From the NCBI GenBank assembly GCA_945883665.1, contig CAMCXV010000016.1, forward strand, positions 1 through 19,962: 19,962 nt of DNA, read 5' to 3'. The translations under genes and the position numbers were made by a program. Below are positions 1 through 7,741 of this stretch, one piece after another. The notes under the pieces were generated by a model. That model made no database searches, was not told the origin of the DNA, and saw only the letters and a list, made by a program, of their open reading frames with translations. The DNA is from Rickettsia typhi. GTDB taxonomy: Bacteria; Pseudomonadota; Alphaproteobacteria; Rickettsiales; Rickettsiaceae. The stretch's first letter is position 1. Every line of letters starts with the position of its first letter.

Positions 1-3
1 CAC

Positions 4-33
4 TCCTATTATTTAAATTAATAAATAATAGGA
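4..33. repeat. Perfect 12-bp AT-rich inverted repeat (hairpin)
   Basis: TCCTATTATTTA at 4-15 and its exact reverse complement at 22-33 flank a 6-base loop. There is no clear T-run on either side, so it is at best a weak bidirectional terminator. It could also belong to a gene or element beyond the window edge. Confidence 0.55.
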
Positions 34-86
34 ATATAGATTGATACTAATGGATTAATATTGCTTTAAATATTCCACCTATAGGG

Positions 87-138
87 TGGGTCAATTTTGG
101 ACGCACATTAACCCATTTACTGGGTCAGTATTGCACGC
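87..138. repeat. Pair of 18-bp direct repeats resembling IS21-family ends
   Basis: TGGGTCAATTTTGGACGC at 87-104 and TGGGTCAGTATTGCACGC at 121-138 match at 15 of 18 positions, and their starts are 34 bases apart. IS21-family elements carry multiple short direct repeats inside each end, with TG at the outer tip. The wording of these repeats, GGGTCA followed by a T-rich core and then GCACGC or GGACGC, resembles such ends. No istA or istB coding sequence is visible; the interior side runs straight into an IS256-type fragment. I read it as a truncated end. The family assignment is from memory of typical ends and is only moderately secure. Confidence 0.45.
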
Positions 139-145
139 TTTTTAA

Positions 146-280
146 CAACTTGAAGGATACTTAGGAGACAGTAACGCGGCTAAATGGAATATACCGATAT
201 CAAATTGGGCTTTGACAATTTCTCAGCTAGATATTTATTTTCCAGATAGACCGAAATTTGGGAGATTATTTTTAAAATGA
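146..280 (+). pseudogene. IS256 (Mutator)-family transposase, C-terminal remnant
   Basis: An open stretch of 44 codons ends at a TGA at 278-280 and is preceded in frame by a TAA at 143-145, with no start codon. Its translation contains KWNIPISNWALTISQLDIYF followed by PDR. This matches the C-terminal signature of IS256-family transposases, in which a Lys-Trp-x-x-Pro-Ile-x-Asn-Trp segment is followed by an Ala-Leu-x-x-x-Gln-Phe/Leu-x-Ile-x-Phe-x-x-Arg segment. The catalytic DDE core, normally some 250-350 residues upstream, is missing, so this cannot be active. It is fused to unrelated sequence just after the IS21-like repeats, which implies a deletion or nested insertion. Confidence 0.75.
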
Positions 281-340
281 CATAGTCCAAAGAACCATAC
301 GCATCAAGTTAAGGGTTAATGTCTATTGATCTGAGCATAT

Positions 341-508
341 TTAAGCTGGATAGTCTGGTTTTTCTAAATCTATTTCAGGGAATTCTTTAAGCAATTCTTT
401 AACTAAATTTAAATCATTATTTTTACAAGCTCTACCTATTGCAGCATCTCCATCTAATCTGTAATCATTTATTGTATCTTTACTGCACTTATGATTTGCA
501 TATTTTTC
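341..508 (-). pseudogene. Start-less fragment of an ankyrin-repeat-like protein
   Basis: On the minus strand a 55-codon open stretch runs from just after an in-frame TAA to a TAA at 341-343, with no ATG, GTG or TTG start. It translates to a segment containing DGDAAIGRACKNNDLNLVKE followed by LLKEFPEIDLE. The pattern, an Ala-rich helix, then Asn-Asn-Asp-Leu-x-Leu-Val-Lys-x-Leu-Leu and an acidic loop, is what the helix pair of an ankyrin repeat looks like. Rickettsiaceae carry many ankyrin-repeat genes, often decayed. Only one repeat unit is left, so the family call is an inference. It could be the last exon-like scrap of a larger gene broken by the neighbouring transposon debris. Confidence 0.45.
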
Positions 509-613
509 TTATTTATATTTCTTTAACAAAATAACTAATTATTAGTATATATTAAAACAGAATTAAAGCAAACATTTAATTTAAGATTTATTAAAACCTC
601 TCAAATAAAATTT

Positions 614-1360
614 CTATGAACTCTTGAAGTCAATGGGGTTTTTTGAAAAGATATCTACATAACTCAACTCTTTAAATTCCCCTGGTTTTAAATTTCCCAA
701 TTCATATTTACCATATTTAACTCTAATTAAACGATTTACTTTGAGGGAAAAATATTCAAAAATTTTTCTAATTTCTCGATTTTTACCTTCAGTCAAAGTA
801 ACTTTAAACCATGAATTTGTTATTCCTTCTGAAGTAAGTTGTATTTTTTTAGGGCGATAAGTTATATTATCAATTGTTATTTGATAATATTTTTTCTGAG
901 CTAAATAAGCCATTAGATTAGAAATATCACCATAGACTCTTACTTTATATACTCTTTCAAAATTATTTTTAGGTAATTCTAATTCCCTAACGAATGTTCC
1001 GCTATTTGTAAGAATCAAAAGCCCTTCGCTGTTCAAATCTAATCTTCCAACGGAAACTACTCTTGGTAAAACCTCTTTCAAGGCGTTAAAAACCGTTGGT
1101 CTATCTTGCGGATCACTGTGTGTTGTAATCAACCCTATTGGTTTATAATATATCCAAACTCTTGTTTTATCAGATAGATTTACTATTTTATTATCTATTT
1201 CTATAATATTTTGTAATCCAACATTTATAGCAGGCGTGCTTGCTATTTTTCCATCCAATTTTACTCGCCCATCAGCAATCATCTTTTCAGCTTGCCGCCT
1301 TGAACAAACTCCAGCCATAGCAATAAATTTTGCTATTCGACAAGAGATAAATTCACTCAT
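614..1360 (-). CDS. rluB: Ribosomal pseudouridine synthase, RsuA/RluB family
   Basis: The 248-residue protein converts a specific rRNA uridine to pseudouridine during ribosome assembly. An S4 RNA-binding domain occupies residues 1 to about 55, seen as AKFIAMAGVCSRRQAEKMI and the following GRVKLDGK. The catalytic domain follows, with the family signature GRLDLNSEGLLILTNSG at residues 106-122; Asp108 is the expected nucleophile. The tail RKIF...LIRVKYGKYELG is typical of the RsuA/RluB/RluE/RluF group. Full length for the family. RluB (23S rRNA) is the usual member in alphaproteobacteria, but RsuA-type specificity cannot be excluded. The ATG lies 5 bases after the leuS stop codon, so the two genes are very likely cotranscribed and translationally coupled. 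It is the last gene of the minus-strand operon. Confidence 0.88.
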   Translation of the reverse strand: MSEFISCRIAKFIAMAGVCSRRQAEKMIADGRVKLDGKIASTPAINVGLQNIIEIDNKIVNLSDKTRVWIYYKPIGLITTHSDPQDRPTVFNALKEVLPRVVSVGRLDLNSEGLLILTNSGTFVRELELPKNNFERVYKVRVYGDISNLMAYLAQKKYYQITIDNITYRPKKIQLTSEGITNSWFKVTLTEGKNREIRKIFEYFSLKVNRLIRVKYGKYELGNLKPGEFKELSYVDIFSKNPIDFKSS

Positions 1361-1365
1361 ATATT

Positions 1366-3900
1366 TTATACTAAAATGTTAACTATTTTTTGTGGTACGA
1401 TAATAATCTTTTTGATCTTTGCACCATCTATGTGTTTTTCAATCGCAGGAATTTTAATCACGATTTGTTTTATTTCTTCCTCATTTGCCTCAACGGAAAA
1501 ATCATAAGTGGCCCTCAATTTACCCTGAACCTGAATTGCCATAGTATAGCTGGTAACTTTTAACTTTGTTTCATCGAAACAAGGCCAATTTGTTTTATAT
1601 AAAGGAATATCATTACCAATTTTCTGCCACAATTCTTCGGTGATATGAGGAATGAAAGGATTAAGTAACTGGATAACGGTCTTAATACCAAAACAACTAG
1701 TATTAATATCTCCTAATTCTTTGGAAATCTCATCTGAAATATTATTAAATAATTCTCTGATCCTAGCTATTGCTTTGTTTAAACGATATGCAAGAATGTC
1801 TTCTGTAACATTTTTTATAGTAGCATGGATCTGACCTTCAAGCTCATTGTTAGTTTGATAATTTGATTGGCAATTTTGCAATAGATCAAAAGATTTTTCC
1901 ATTTGATTAATTAATCTTGCAATGAATTTTTTACATCCATCGATCCCAGCAAAAGACCATTCTAAATCCCTTTCAACTGGACTATCAGATAAAGCAAACA
2001 TTCTAATTGCATCTGCTCCGTAAGTTTTAAGCATTAGATCCAGATCTACAACGTTATTTTTAGATTTACTCATTTTTTCGAGCTTACCTTGAGTAACTTC
2101 TTCTCCAGTTATTTTATGAAAAAATTTTCCATTTTTTGTTTCAACTTCACTAGGATATAACCACTTACCAGATTTATCTTTATAAGTTATATGCAACACC
2201 ATTCCTTGCGTTAAAAGATTTTTAAATGGTTCGCGAATATTCAAATAACCAACATCAGCCATAGCTTTTGTAAAAAATCTTGAATAAAGTAAGTGTAATA
2301 TTGCATGCTCTACTCCACCAATATATTGATCAACTGGCATCCAATAATTACAATCCTTTGTGTTGACCATTTCAGAACTATGGATATTACAAAAACGGGC
2401 AAAATACCAAGATGATTCAAAAAAAGTATCAAATGTATCTGTTTCTCTGGTTGCTTCGCCTTGACAATTAGGACAATTCACATATTTCCAAGATGGATGG
2501 TGATCAAGCGGATTACCTAATTTTTCAAAACTAATATCCTGAGGTAACGTTACTGGTAAATGATCTACTGGAACTGGCAAAGTCCCGCATTTATCACAGT
2601 AAATTATCGGTATAGGGCATCCCCAATATCTTTGCCTTGATATACCCCAATCCCTTAATCGATAATTCACTGTACTAGTGCCAATACCAAGTTTCTCAAA
2701 TTTATCTATAATTGCTTGTCTAGCTTCTAAAACAGTCATTCCAGTTAAAAACGAGGAATTAATTATTATATCATCTTCTTTATAAATATATGCTTCACTA
2801 GCTAAGTTAATTTTGCTATTTTTACTCTCGGCTATTTGTTTTATCAACAAATTTTCTGTAACTTGAGTTAGTTCAAAATCTCTTTGATCATGTGCGGGAC
2901 ATCCATAAATCGCTCCAGTGCCATAATCCATCAAAACAAAATTAGCTATAATAATTGGTAATTTGATATTTTTGTCAAAAGGATGCTCAGCAAAAGACCC
3001 AATAAAAACAGCTTCTTTGTTCTTTTTTTCTATATCTGCTTCTGCAGTAGAATTATGCCCACATTTATCAATAAATGCCTTGATTTCATCAGTTTTTTTG
3101 ATCTTATTAATAAATGGGTGATTATAAGCAAGCGCAACAAATGTTGCACCAAAAATTGCTTCTGGAGTAGTTGTGTATACTTCAATTTTTTGATCATGAT
3201 CCATTACATTAAAATAAAAATTGACACCTTGTGATTTGTCTATCCAATTTTTTTGCATTGTTTTGACCTTATCTGGCCAACCGTCAAGATTATCAATATC
3301 TTTTAATAATTCTTCATTATATTCTGTGATTTTTAAAAACCATTGTTTTAAGTATTTTTTTTCTACTAACGCACCAGATCTCCAGCCACGACCATTTTCT
3401 ACCTGCTCATTAGCTAAAACTGTTTGATCAACAGGATCCCAATTAACGATAGATTCTTTTTGATATGCCAATCCTTTATGGAGTAAATCAATAAAAAACT
3501 TTTGCTCATGTTTATAATATTCAGGATCACAACTAGTAACTTCCCTTTTCCAATCGTAAGAAAGACCAATAGCTTTCAATTGATTTTTCATTACTTCAAT
3601 ATTGGAATAAGTCCAAGTTTCAGGATGAGATTTATTATTAATAGCTGCATTTTCAGCAGGCAAACCAAAAGCATCCCATCCCATAGGGTGAAGCACATTA
3701 TAACCCCTAGCTTTGAAAAATCGCGCTATTACATCACCAATTGAATAATTACGCAAATGCCCTACATGGCATTTTCCAGAAGGATAAGGCCACATTTCAA
3801 GAACGTAATATTTGGGTTTTTCTGAATTGTTATTCGCAACAAAAGCATTAGACTTGTCCCAGATTTCCTGCCATTTCGTCTCTATAACTTTTGTATTCAT
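1366..3900 (-). CDS. leuS: Leucyl-tRNA synthetase
   Basis: This class I synthetase charges tRNA-Leu with leucine in the cytoplasm. At 844 residues it has full bacterial length. The ATP-binding HIGH-type motif is HVGH at residues 45-48, inside [16 protein letters not shown]. The second signature, KMSKS, is at residues 609-613. The editing (CP1) domain shows [12 protein letters not shown], the counterpart of the usual threonine-rich TTRPDT motif. Two CxxC pairs (YCDKCG and NCPNCQ) lie in the zinc-type insertion ahead of [12 protein letters not shown]. The C-terminal anticodon-binding domain includes the expected [14 protein letters not shown]. The start ATG is 14 bases after the stop of the DUF3576 gene, and the pseudouridine synthase follows directly. 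Transcription probably begins at the promoter at 4449-4477. Confidence 0.97.
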   Translation of the reverse strand: MNTKVIETKWQEIWDKSNAFVANNNSEKPKYYVLEMWPYPSGKCHVGHLRNYSIGDVIARFFKARGYNVLHPMGWDAFGLPAENAAINNKSHPETWTYSNIEVMKNQLKAIGLSYDWKREVTSCDPEYYKHEQKFFIDLLHKGLAYQKESIVNWDPVDQTVLANEQVENGRGWRSGALVEKKYLKQWFLKITEYNEELLKDIDNLDGWPDKVKTMQKNWIDKSQGVNFYFNVMDHDQKIEVYTTTPEAIFGATFVALAYNHPFINKIKKTDEIKAFIDKCGHNSTAEADIEKKNKEAVFIGSFAEHPFDKNIKLPIIIANFVLMDYGTGAIYGCPAHDQRDFELTQVTENLLIKQIAESKNSKINLASEAYIYKEDDIIINSSFLTGMTVLEARQAIIDKFEKLGIGTSTVNYRLRDWGISRQRYWGCPIPIIYCDKCGTLPVPVDHLPVTLPQDISFEKLGNPLDHHPSWKYVNCPNCQGEATRETDTFDTFFESSWYFARFCNIHSSEMVNTKDCNYWMPVDQYIGGVEHAILHLLYSRFFTKAMADVGYLNIREPFKNLLTQGMVLHITYKDKSGKWLYPSEVETKNGKFFHKITGEEVTQGKLEKMSKSKNNVVDLDLMLKTYGADAIRMFALSDSPVERDLEWSFAGIDGCKKFIARLINQMEKSFDLLQNCQSNYQTNNELEGQIHATIKNVTEDILAYRLNKAIARIRELFNNISDEISKELGDINTSCFGIKTVIQLLNPFIPHITEELWQKIGNDIPLYKTNWPCFDETKLKVTSYTMAIQVQGKLRATYDFSVEANEEEIKQIVIKIPAIEKHIDGAKIKKIIIVPQKIVNILV

Positions 3901-3914
3901 AATAATATTTATGT

Positions 3915-4412
3915 TTACTTTTCTGCTTGATAAAGAGTTCTTGCTCTTCTAATAATTTTGTCCTCTAATATACTAGCAATTGCCGATTCTTTGTAATCTT
4001 CTGACCACTTATTATCAATTTTACTTCTCTCATAAGCTTTAACATCTAATGCTTCAACACTTATTACTTCATCTTTGATAAAAACATTTATCTTTAATTG
4101 AGTATTAGGTTGACCTTTAGGATTATACCATTCGGTAATCACTACCCCACCCACACTATCGGCAGATGTTAAAGGAACAAAATCGAGAACCTCCAATGTT
4201 GCTTGGTAAAGATATTTATTAACATTACCAATTTTTGATTTTGTTGCTGTGCTTTTAGTTTTTCCAGGTCTAAAAACAAGCCCTTCTCCTTTTAGCACAG
4301 ATCCCATTTCATCCATTTCATTTTCTACTCTTGATTTTGGATAATCTCCAGCTAAGCTAATGGTTGTAAAGCCAAACATTATTAACAAAACAAAGGTGGT
4401 TTTAATTTTCAT
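3915..4412 (-). CDS. DUF3576-domain exported protein
   Basis: A 165-residue protein of unknown function. Residues 1-22 form a signal peptide (a Lys-rich start, a hydrophobic core, then SLAG), so it should be exported to the periplasm. The mature part matches the alphaproteobacterial DUF3576 pattern: [18 protein letters not shown], then an ADS...[11 protein letters not shown] turn and a C-terminal [14 protein letters not shown] helix. DUF3576 genes commonly sit directly upstream of leuS in alphaproteobacteria, as here. Many family members are lipoproteins; no lipobox cysteine is visible near the cleavage site in this one. Placement next to leuS and the LPS-transport gene lptE in other genomes suggests an envelope role, but that is only inference. 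No strong Shine-Dalgarno sequence precedes the ATG. Confidence 0.85.
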   Translation of the reverse strand: MKIKTTFVLLIMFGFTTISLAGDYPKSRVENEMDEMGSVLKGEGLVFRPGKTKSTATKSKIGNVNKYLYQATLEVLDFVPLTSADSVGGVVITEWYNPKGQPNTQLKINVFIKDEVISVEALDVKAYERSKIDNKWSEDYKESAIASILEDKIIRRARTLYQAEK

Positions 4413-4448
4413 GGTAATAATTAATTCGTTTTATTTCTACAATTGAAA

Positions 4449-4477
4449 AATATAATGTTTTTTACAAATTAATACAA
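4449..4477 (-). promoter_or_regulatory. Sigma-70 promoter for the DUF3576-leuS-pseudouridine synthase operon
   Basis: Read on the minus strand, TTGTAT (4472-4477) and TATATT (4449-4454) are separated by exactly 17 bases. Transcription would start near 4442, about 30 bases before the ATG at 4412. It sits in the 98-base gap after the phosphoglucose isomerase gene, so leuS can be expressed independently of the upstream genes. Confidence 0.55.
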
Positions 4478-4479
4478 CT

Positions 4480-4502
4480 AAAAAAGCGTAAAAATTGCCG
4501 CT
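4480..4502 (-). terminator. Weak terminator-like hairpin after the phosphoglucose isomerase gene
   Basis: Downstream of the pgi stop codon, on the minus strand, AGCG and CGCT (4499-4502 and 4485-4488) can form a 4-bp stem that is followed by a run of six T. The stem is short, so this would at best be a leaky terminator. Confidence 0.25.
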
Positions 4503-4510
4503 ACTTAGTC

Positions 4511-5743
4511 TTATAAGTTACTGATCAATTTTTTAGATTGTTCTTTTATTAGCTCTACTCCAGGCTGATCAAAAGGATTAACATTCATTAACTTTCCCAT
4601 TGTAATTACCTCAAACATAAAATGGCAAGTAATCGCCCCGAAAGCCTTGGCGGATAAGTTTTTTAGAATAATGCTTCTTATAGGTACTTTTTTCAATAAT
4701 AAAGCATTTATAGTAGCTTCTAAATTTATTTTGTTTATGTCAGATAATTTTTTATTTACCAAACAACCTAATGAATTTAAACCACTAGATTGGTAATTTG
4801 GCATATCTTTATTAATATCATTTATATAAAAAAAACTGAAATATTCATCCATTGGACCTTCTAAATATAATTGCAACATACTATGTTGATCATTAGGCCC
4901 TAACCCTTTTAATGGCGTTAACCCTTTCCCATCTTTGCCTAAAGATTCTGCAATAATTTGTGAATACCATTCTAAAAACGGCAAAAATCTTTGTAAATAA
5001 CCAATATTTACCAAGGTTTTTTTGTTAGAATAATATATTGAATTGGCACTTAAAACAGGTTTGCTTTTATCCAAGTTAGAGCAAAAATCATCAATAACCT
5101 CATTTGCACCTGATAAATAACTTTCCATATCAATTCCAGCTACAAAACCAATTAGCAGAGATAAAGATGATAAACCAGAATATCTACCGCTAATCCCTTC
5201 TTGGTGAGAAATTAATGTACCACCAATTTCTAAAGCTACATTTTTTAGCGCACCCTTTGTAAGGTTAGTAACAAAAAAAGATCGATGCGCAAGATCTTGG
5301 ATATTATTTTTTTTATATTCTTGCAGTATACATCCAACTAAAATATTAGTCTCTAAAGTTTCCCCAGAGTTGCTAATTGCAATGAAAGCAGAATTTTTTA
5401 TATCTATATTGCTTAATAAGTCGTTAAAAAAAAGAGGATCAGTATTATTTAAAAAATGTATCTTCGGAGATACATCATCTTGACCTAAAAAACTTACTAA
5501 CATTTGAGGGTTTAAGCTTGCACCACCCATACTAATGACGATAAGATCGGCAAAACTATTTCTGATCTTATCTGCTATATCTATAAAATTTGGGGATATA
5601 TTTTGTAAATCATTCCTTTTAAAAATTTGATAGTAAGAATCACCAGATTTTATATTATTAACTATAGTCTTTGCAGTATCTAGTAATAGATAATCATCAC
5701 TACTATTGTCAAAATTATGATTATGATATTCTACATTATACAT
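4511..5743 (-). CDS. pgi: Glucose-6-phosphate isomerase
   Basis: The enzyme interconverts glucose 6-phosphate and fructose 6-phosphate. The 410-residue protein has two SIS sugar-isomerase domains and resembles the short PGI type (about 410-450 residues), not the 550-residue E. coli form. Expected active-site elements are present: MGGASLNP at 72-79 (the GGS-x-LGP loop), SNSGETLET at 124-132 (phosphate-binding loop), Arg187 in SGRYS, Glu266 in AESLG, His287 in NDQHS, and Lys400 in the terminal NPFDQPGVELIKEQ. Its ATG follows directly on the stop codon of the spermidine-synthase-like gene (TAAATG, no spacer), which indicates translational coupling. Most rickettsiae have lost classical glycolysis, so the job of an intact PGI here is open: interconversion of host-derived sugar phosphates for envelope sugars is one possibility. 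Confidence 0.9.
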   Translation of the reverse strand: MYNVEYHNHNFDNSSDDYLLLDTAKTIVNNIKSGDSYYQIFKRNDLQNISPNFIDIADKIRNSFADLIVISMGGASLNPQMLVSFLGQDDVSPKIHFLNNTDPLFFNDLLSNIDIKNSAFIAISNSGETLETNILVGCILQEYKKNNIQDLAHRSFFVTNLTKGALKNVALEIGGTLISHQEGISGRYSGLSSLSLLIGFVAGIDMESYLSGANEVIDDFCSNLDKSKPVLSANSIYYSNKKTLVNIGYLQRFLPFLEWYSQIIAESLGKDGKGLTPLKGLGPNDQHSMLQLYLEGPMDEYFSFFYINDINKDMPNYQSSGLNSLGCLVNKKLSDINKINLEATINALLLKKVPIRSIILKNLSAKAFGAITCHFMFEVITMGKLMNVNPFDQPGVELIKEQSKKLISNL

Positions 5744-6604
5744 TTATACAGCAAAACCATGGGTTATTGGTAGCACAATACTCATATATCCAAGTCCAAA
5801 TTTACCCAATAGCCATTCTTTTTGCAAACCAAAATCTTTAAAATTCTTTTGCCATTTCTCCGCTTGCCGTACAATGCGAACATGAGATGGAAATTGATCA
5901 TTACTGACGAGTATAACCCTGTTACCACCACCTATCAAATTGATAATTCCACCAAAACTATTTTGGTATAATTGTGACTCTAATTGGTAAGATTCACTTG
6001 CTAAAAAGGTGTTTACACAAGCAATCCCAGTTTTTGTTAAAATCTTTTTTAGACTATCAGTAAATTCGCTTGTCAAAAAAGCTGGCGGAATATAATTTAC
6101 ATCGAATCCATCAACAAAAACTATATCATAAGTTTCAGGCGTTGCTTTTTTAACAAAATCAACCCCATCTTGTTCAAAAATTTTTATATTATCAGTGGAA
6201 GAAAATGAAAAATACTCTTTAGCAATTTTAATAACTTCCGGGTCAATTTCTACAACATCAATTTTTACGTTTGGCAATAGCTTCATCAAGGCTTTAGGTA
6301 TAGTCGCCCCTCCAAGACCGATAAAAAGAATTTTTTGTGGATCTGGTTTGATATATAATGCGGCAAGCATCAATTTAGTATAATCAAATATTAGGAAATC
6401 TGGCTTATCTAAGCTAAGACAAGTTTGCACAGTAGATTCTTTTGATGGCGGAAGAAATGACAAACAACGAATGTTGTCTTCATCAAAAACCCATTTAGAA
6501 CCATAGTCATTTGTAGTTTTATATAATATAGAAAGTGGGGTAGCATTTGTTACAAAACTCCACAACATTAAGCTTAGCAGCAATAAGTAGGACCTTATAT
6601 TCAT
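5744..6604 (-). CDS. Exported spermidine-synthase-like SAM-fold protein
   Basis: A 286-residue protein with a hydrophobic N-terminus (residues 5-20, ending in TNATPL) that looks like a signal peptide or anchor. A class I SAM-binding fold follows, with ILFIGLGGATIPKAL at 92-106, the acidic ribose-binding VVEIDPEVI at 117-125, the EQDGVDFV strand at 144-151 and YDIVFVDGFD at 159-168. The arrangement is that of the spermidine synthase family. However, the usual Gly-Gly-Gly-Asp-Gly loop reads GLGGAT here and lacks the Asp that binds the aminopropyl donor. The true substrate is therefore unknown; polyamine synthesis should not be assumed, least of all for an exported protein. It is directly coupled to pgi downstream, and tRNA-Gln lies 38 bases upstream. 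Confidence 0.75.
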   Translation of the reverse strand: MNIRSYLLLLSLMLWSFVTNATPLSILYKTTNDYGSKWVFDEDNIRCLSFLPPSKESTVQTCLSLDKPDFLIFDYTKLMLAALYIKPDPQKILFIGLGGATIPKALMKLLPNVKIDVVEIDPEVIKIAKEYFSFSSTDNIKIFEQDGVDFVKKATPETYDIVFVDGFDVNYIPPAFLTSEFTDSLKKILTKTGIACVNTFLASESYQLESQLYQNSFGGIINLIGGGNRVILVSNDQFPSHVRIVRQAEKWQKNFKDFGLQKEWLLGKFGLGYMSIVLPITHGFAV

Positions 6605-6642
6605 AACGATCTCGATATATTAATGTCTGTTTTATTTTAATT

Positions 6643-6718
6643 TGGCTGGGACGAGAGGGTTCGAACCTCTGACCTACGATACCAAAAACCGTTGCTCTAC
6701 CAACTGAGCTACGTCCCA
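6643..6718 (-). tRNA. tRNA-Gln (anticodon TTG)
   Basis: Read on the minus strand, a full 76-base cloverleaf is visible with CCA encoded. The acceptor stem pairs TGGGACG with CGTCCCA. The D-arm is GCTCAGTTGGTAGAGC. The anticodon stem pairs ACGGT with ATCGT (one G-U pair) around the loop TTTTGGT, giving TTG at positions 34-36. The T-arm is AGAGG-TTCGAAC-CCTCT. The U1-A72 closing pair and G73 discriminator fit glutamine identity. In rickettsiae this tRNA is normally charged with Glu and then amidated by GatCAB. Confidence 0.93.
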
Positions 6719-6750
6719 ATGCTGTTTTGTGCGCAAATTTATTTGCAAAA

Positions 6751-6779
6751 TAAATACCCTAGCGCAAGATTTATATCAA
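6751..6779 (-). promoter_or_regulatory. Possible promoter for tRNA-Gln
   Basis: On the minus strand, TTGATA (6774-6779) and TATTTA (6751-6756) are 17 bases apart, about 33 bases ahead of the mature tRNA 5' end. The -35 box is good and the -10 box weak, so this is tentative. Confidence 0.3.
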
Positions 6780-6871
6780 TAAATTATTCTGCAGTCAACA
6801 ACTCAAATAATTTAAATGACACAAGTTCCAAAAAATATATTATCAACGGAATAAAAAACTGGTATATGTTG

Positions 6872-6899
6872 TTTACATATAAGGTTTTGTTGTCATAAT
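6872..6899 (+). promoter_or_regulatory. Sigma-70 promoter for the OmpW-like gene
   Basis: TTTACA (6872-6877) and CATAAT (6894-6899) each match the consensus at five of six positions and are 16 bases apart. Transcription would start near 6906, leaving an untranslated leader of about 79 bases before the ATG at 6985. This promoter may also drive truB and rpsO by readthrough. Confidence 0.5.
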
Positions 6900-6984
6900 C
6901 ACACTATCTTTGTTTCATATACTTAAACTTTATACGCTTAGTATATTCGGCAAAATATAGATAAATTAAAGCTGAGATATAAAC

Positions 6985-7710
6985 ATGAAAATTTTAAAAA
7001 ATCTTATTCTTGCTTCTGTTGTTAGTTTTTCAACCGTTGCTCTTGCTTCAAAACCAAACGATGCAAAATCAAACGATTATTATGCAAATTATTATGAAGA
7101 TGAAGGTTCATTATTGTTTAAAATTCGTGGTTTTTACGCATCTACAATTTCAAAAATAAATAGTTTTTCACCTTCTTCACCTAATCCTAATACCCCACCC
7201 CCATCAACTTTAGGAACCTTTGGATATGGTTTTGATACAGCTACGACAATATTCGTCACTAATAACATCGCAGCTGAAATATCCCTTGGATTTGCTTTTT
7301 ATAAAACCAAATCTTCTGATTTATCGATGGTAGCAGTAGCTTATGGCAAAACCAATGCCGCGACCGTTAACAAAAACCAGATTTTCATGTTTCCAGTTAC
7401 TTTCACTGCACAATATCACATAGCTCCATTTGGTTCTATTAGACCATATGTTGGGTGTGGTTTAAACGGAACTTACATGTATACTAGATCACACGCTATT
7501 AAAGCTAGCGGCGGTTTTGGACCAGTTCTTCAAACGGGGGTAGATTTTGTTGCTAAAGATGATACTTTATTTACCTTTGACATTAAACAATATTTCTTAA
7601 AATCAAAAGTTAATTTCACAAAAAGCTTTCTTAGAACAAACAGCGATGTAAAATCGAAAGTTACTTGGAATCCTTTAGTTATTTCAGCTGGTATTGGGTT
7701 TAAGTTTTAA
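6985..7710 (+). CDS. OmpW-like outer-membrane beta-barrel protein
   Basis: A 241-residue protein with a clean signal peptide (residues 1-21, ending VALA before SKP). The mature chain shows alternating hydrophobic strands and a C-terminal Phe (SAGIGFKF), the signature recognised by the BAM complex. The middle and end resemble OmpW: an IRPYVGCGLNGTY strand, a GPVLQTGVDFVAKD strand, DIKQYFL, then WNPLVISAGIGFKF. An eight-strand barrel at the cell surface is expected. Residues 62-74 form a Pro/Ser/Asn-rich stretch (SPSSPNPNTPPPS) that probably sits in an exposed loop near the first strands. There is no strong Shine-Dalgarno site. The next gene, truB, starts 31 bases downstream. Other small-barrel families (Omp25/opacity type) are less likely. 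Confidence 0.8.
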   Translation: MKILKNLILASVVSFSTVALASKPNDAKSNDYYANYYEDEGSLLFKIRGFYASTISKINSFSPSSPNPNTPPPSTLGTFGYGFDTATTIFVTNNIAAEISLGFAFYKTKSSDLSMVAVAYGKTNAATVNKNQIFMFPVTFTAQYHIAPFGSIRPYVGCGLNGTYMYTRSHAIKASGGFGPVLQTGVDFVAKDDTLFTFDIKQYFLKSKVNFTKSFLRTNSDVKSKVTWNPLVISAGIGFKF

Positions 7711-7741
7711 AAATAAACATTAAGGATAATAAATATATATA

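Larger units (their letters stand above)
1..613. other. Gene-poor left edge with decayed mobile DNA
   Basis: No intact gene is visible on either strand in this 613-base stretch. It holds an AT-rich hairpin (4-33), two IS21-end-like direct repeats (87-138), an IS256-family transposase tail (146-280) and an ankyrin-like fragment on the minus strand (341-508). Bases 281-340 contain a loose inverted pair, GACAT at 279-283 and ATGTC at 319-323 with GAACC and GGGTT inside it, which could be a degraded insertion-sequence end. Bases 509-613 are very AT-rich and I see nothing definite there. The stretch lies just downstream of the pseudouridine synthase gene. It looks like an accumulation site for old insertions, not a functional unit. 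Confidence 0.7.

Noticed and set aside
2983..3744. Several plus-strand open frames of 68-83 codons antisense to leuS
   Set aside because: They are shadows of the synthetase coding frame, rich in Phe and Ile, with no own ribosome-binding sites or family features.
6519..6719. A 66-codon minus-strand open frame beginning MGRSSVGRAT
   Set aside because: It overlaps the whole tRNA-Gln and the start of the spermidine-synthase-like gene; the N-terminus is simply the translated tRNA.
6692..6898. A 68-codon plus-strand open frame upstream of the OmpW-like gene
   Set aside because: It begins inside the tRNA (antisense), is AT-driven in composition, and overlaps the promoter candidate at 6872-6899.
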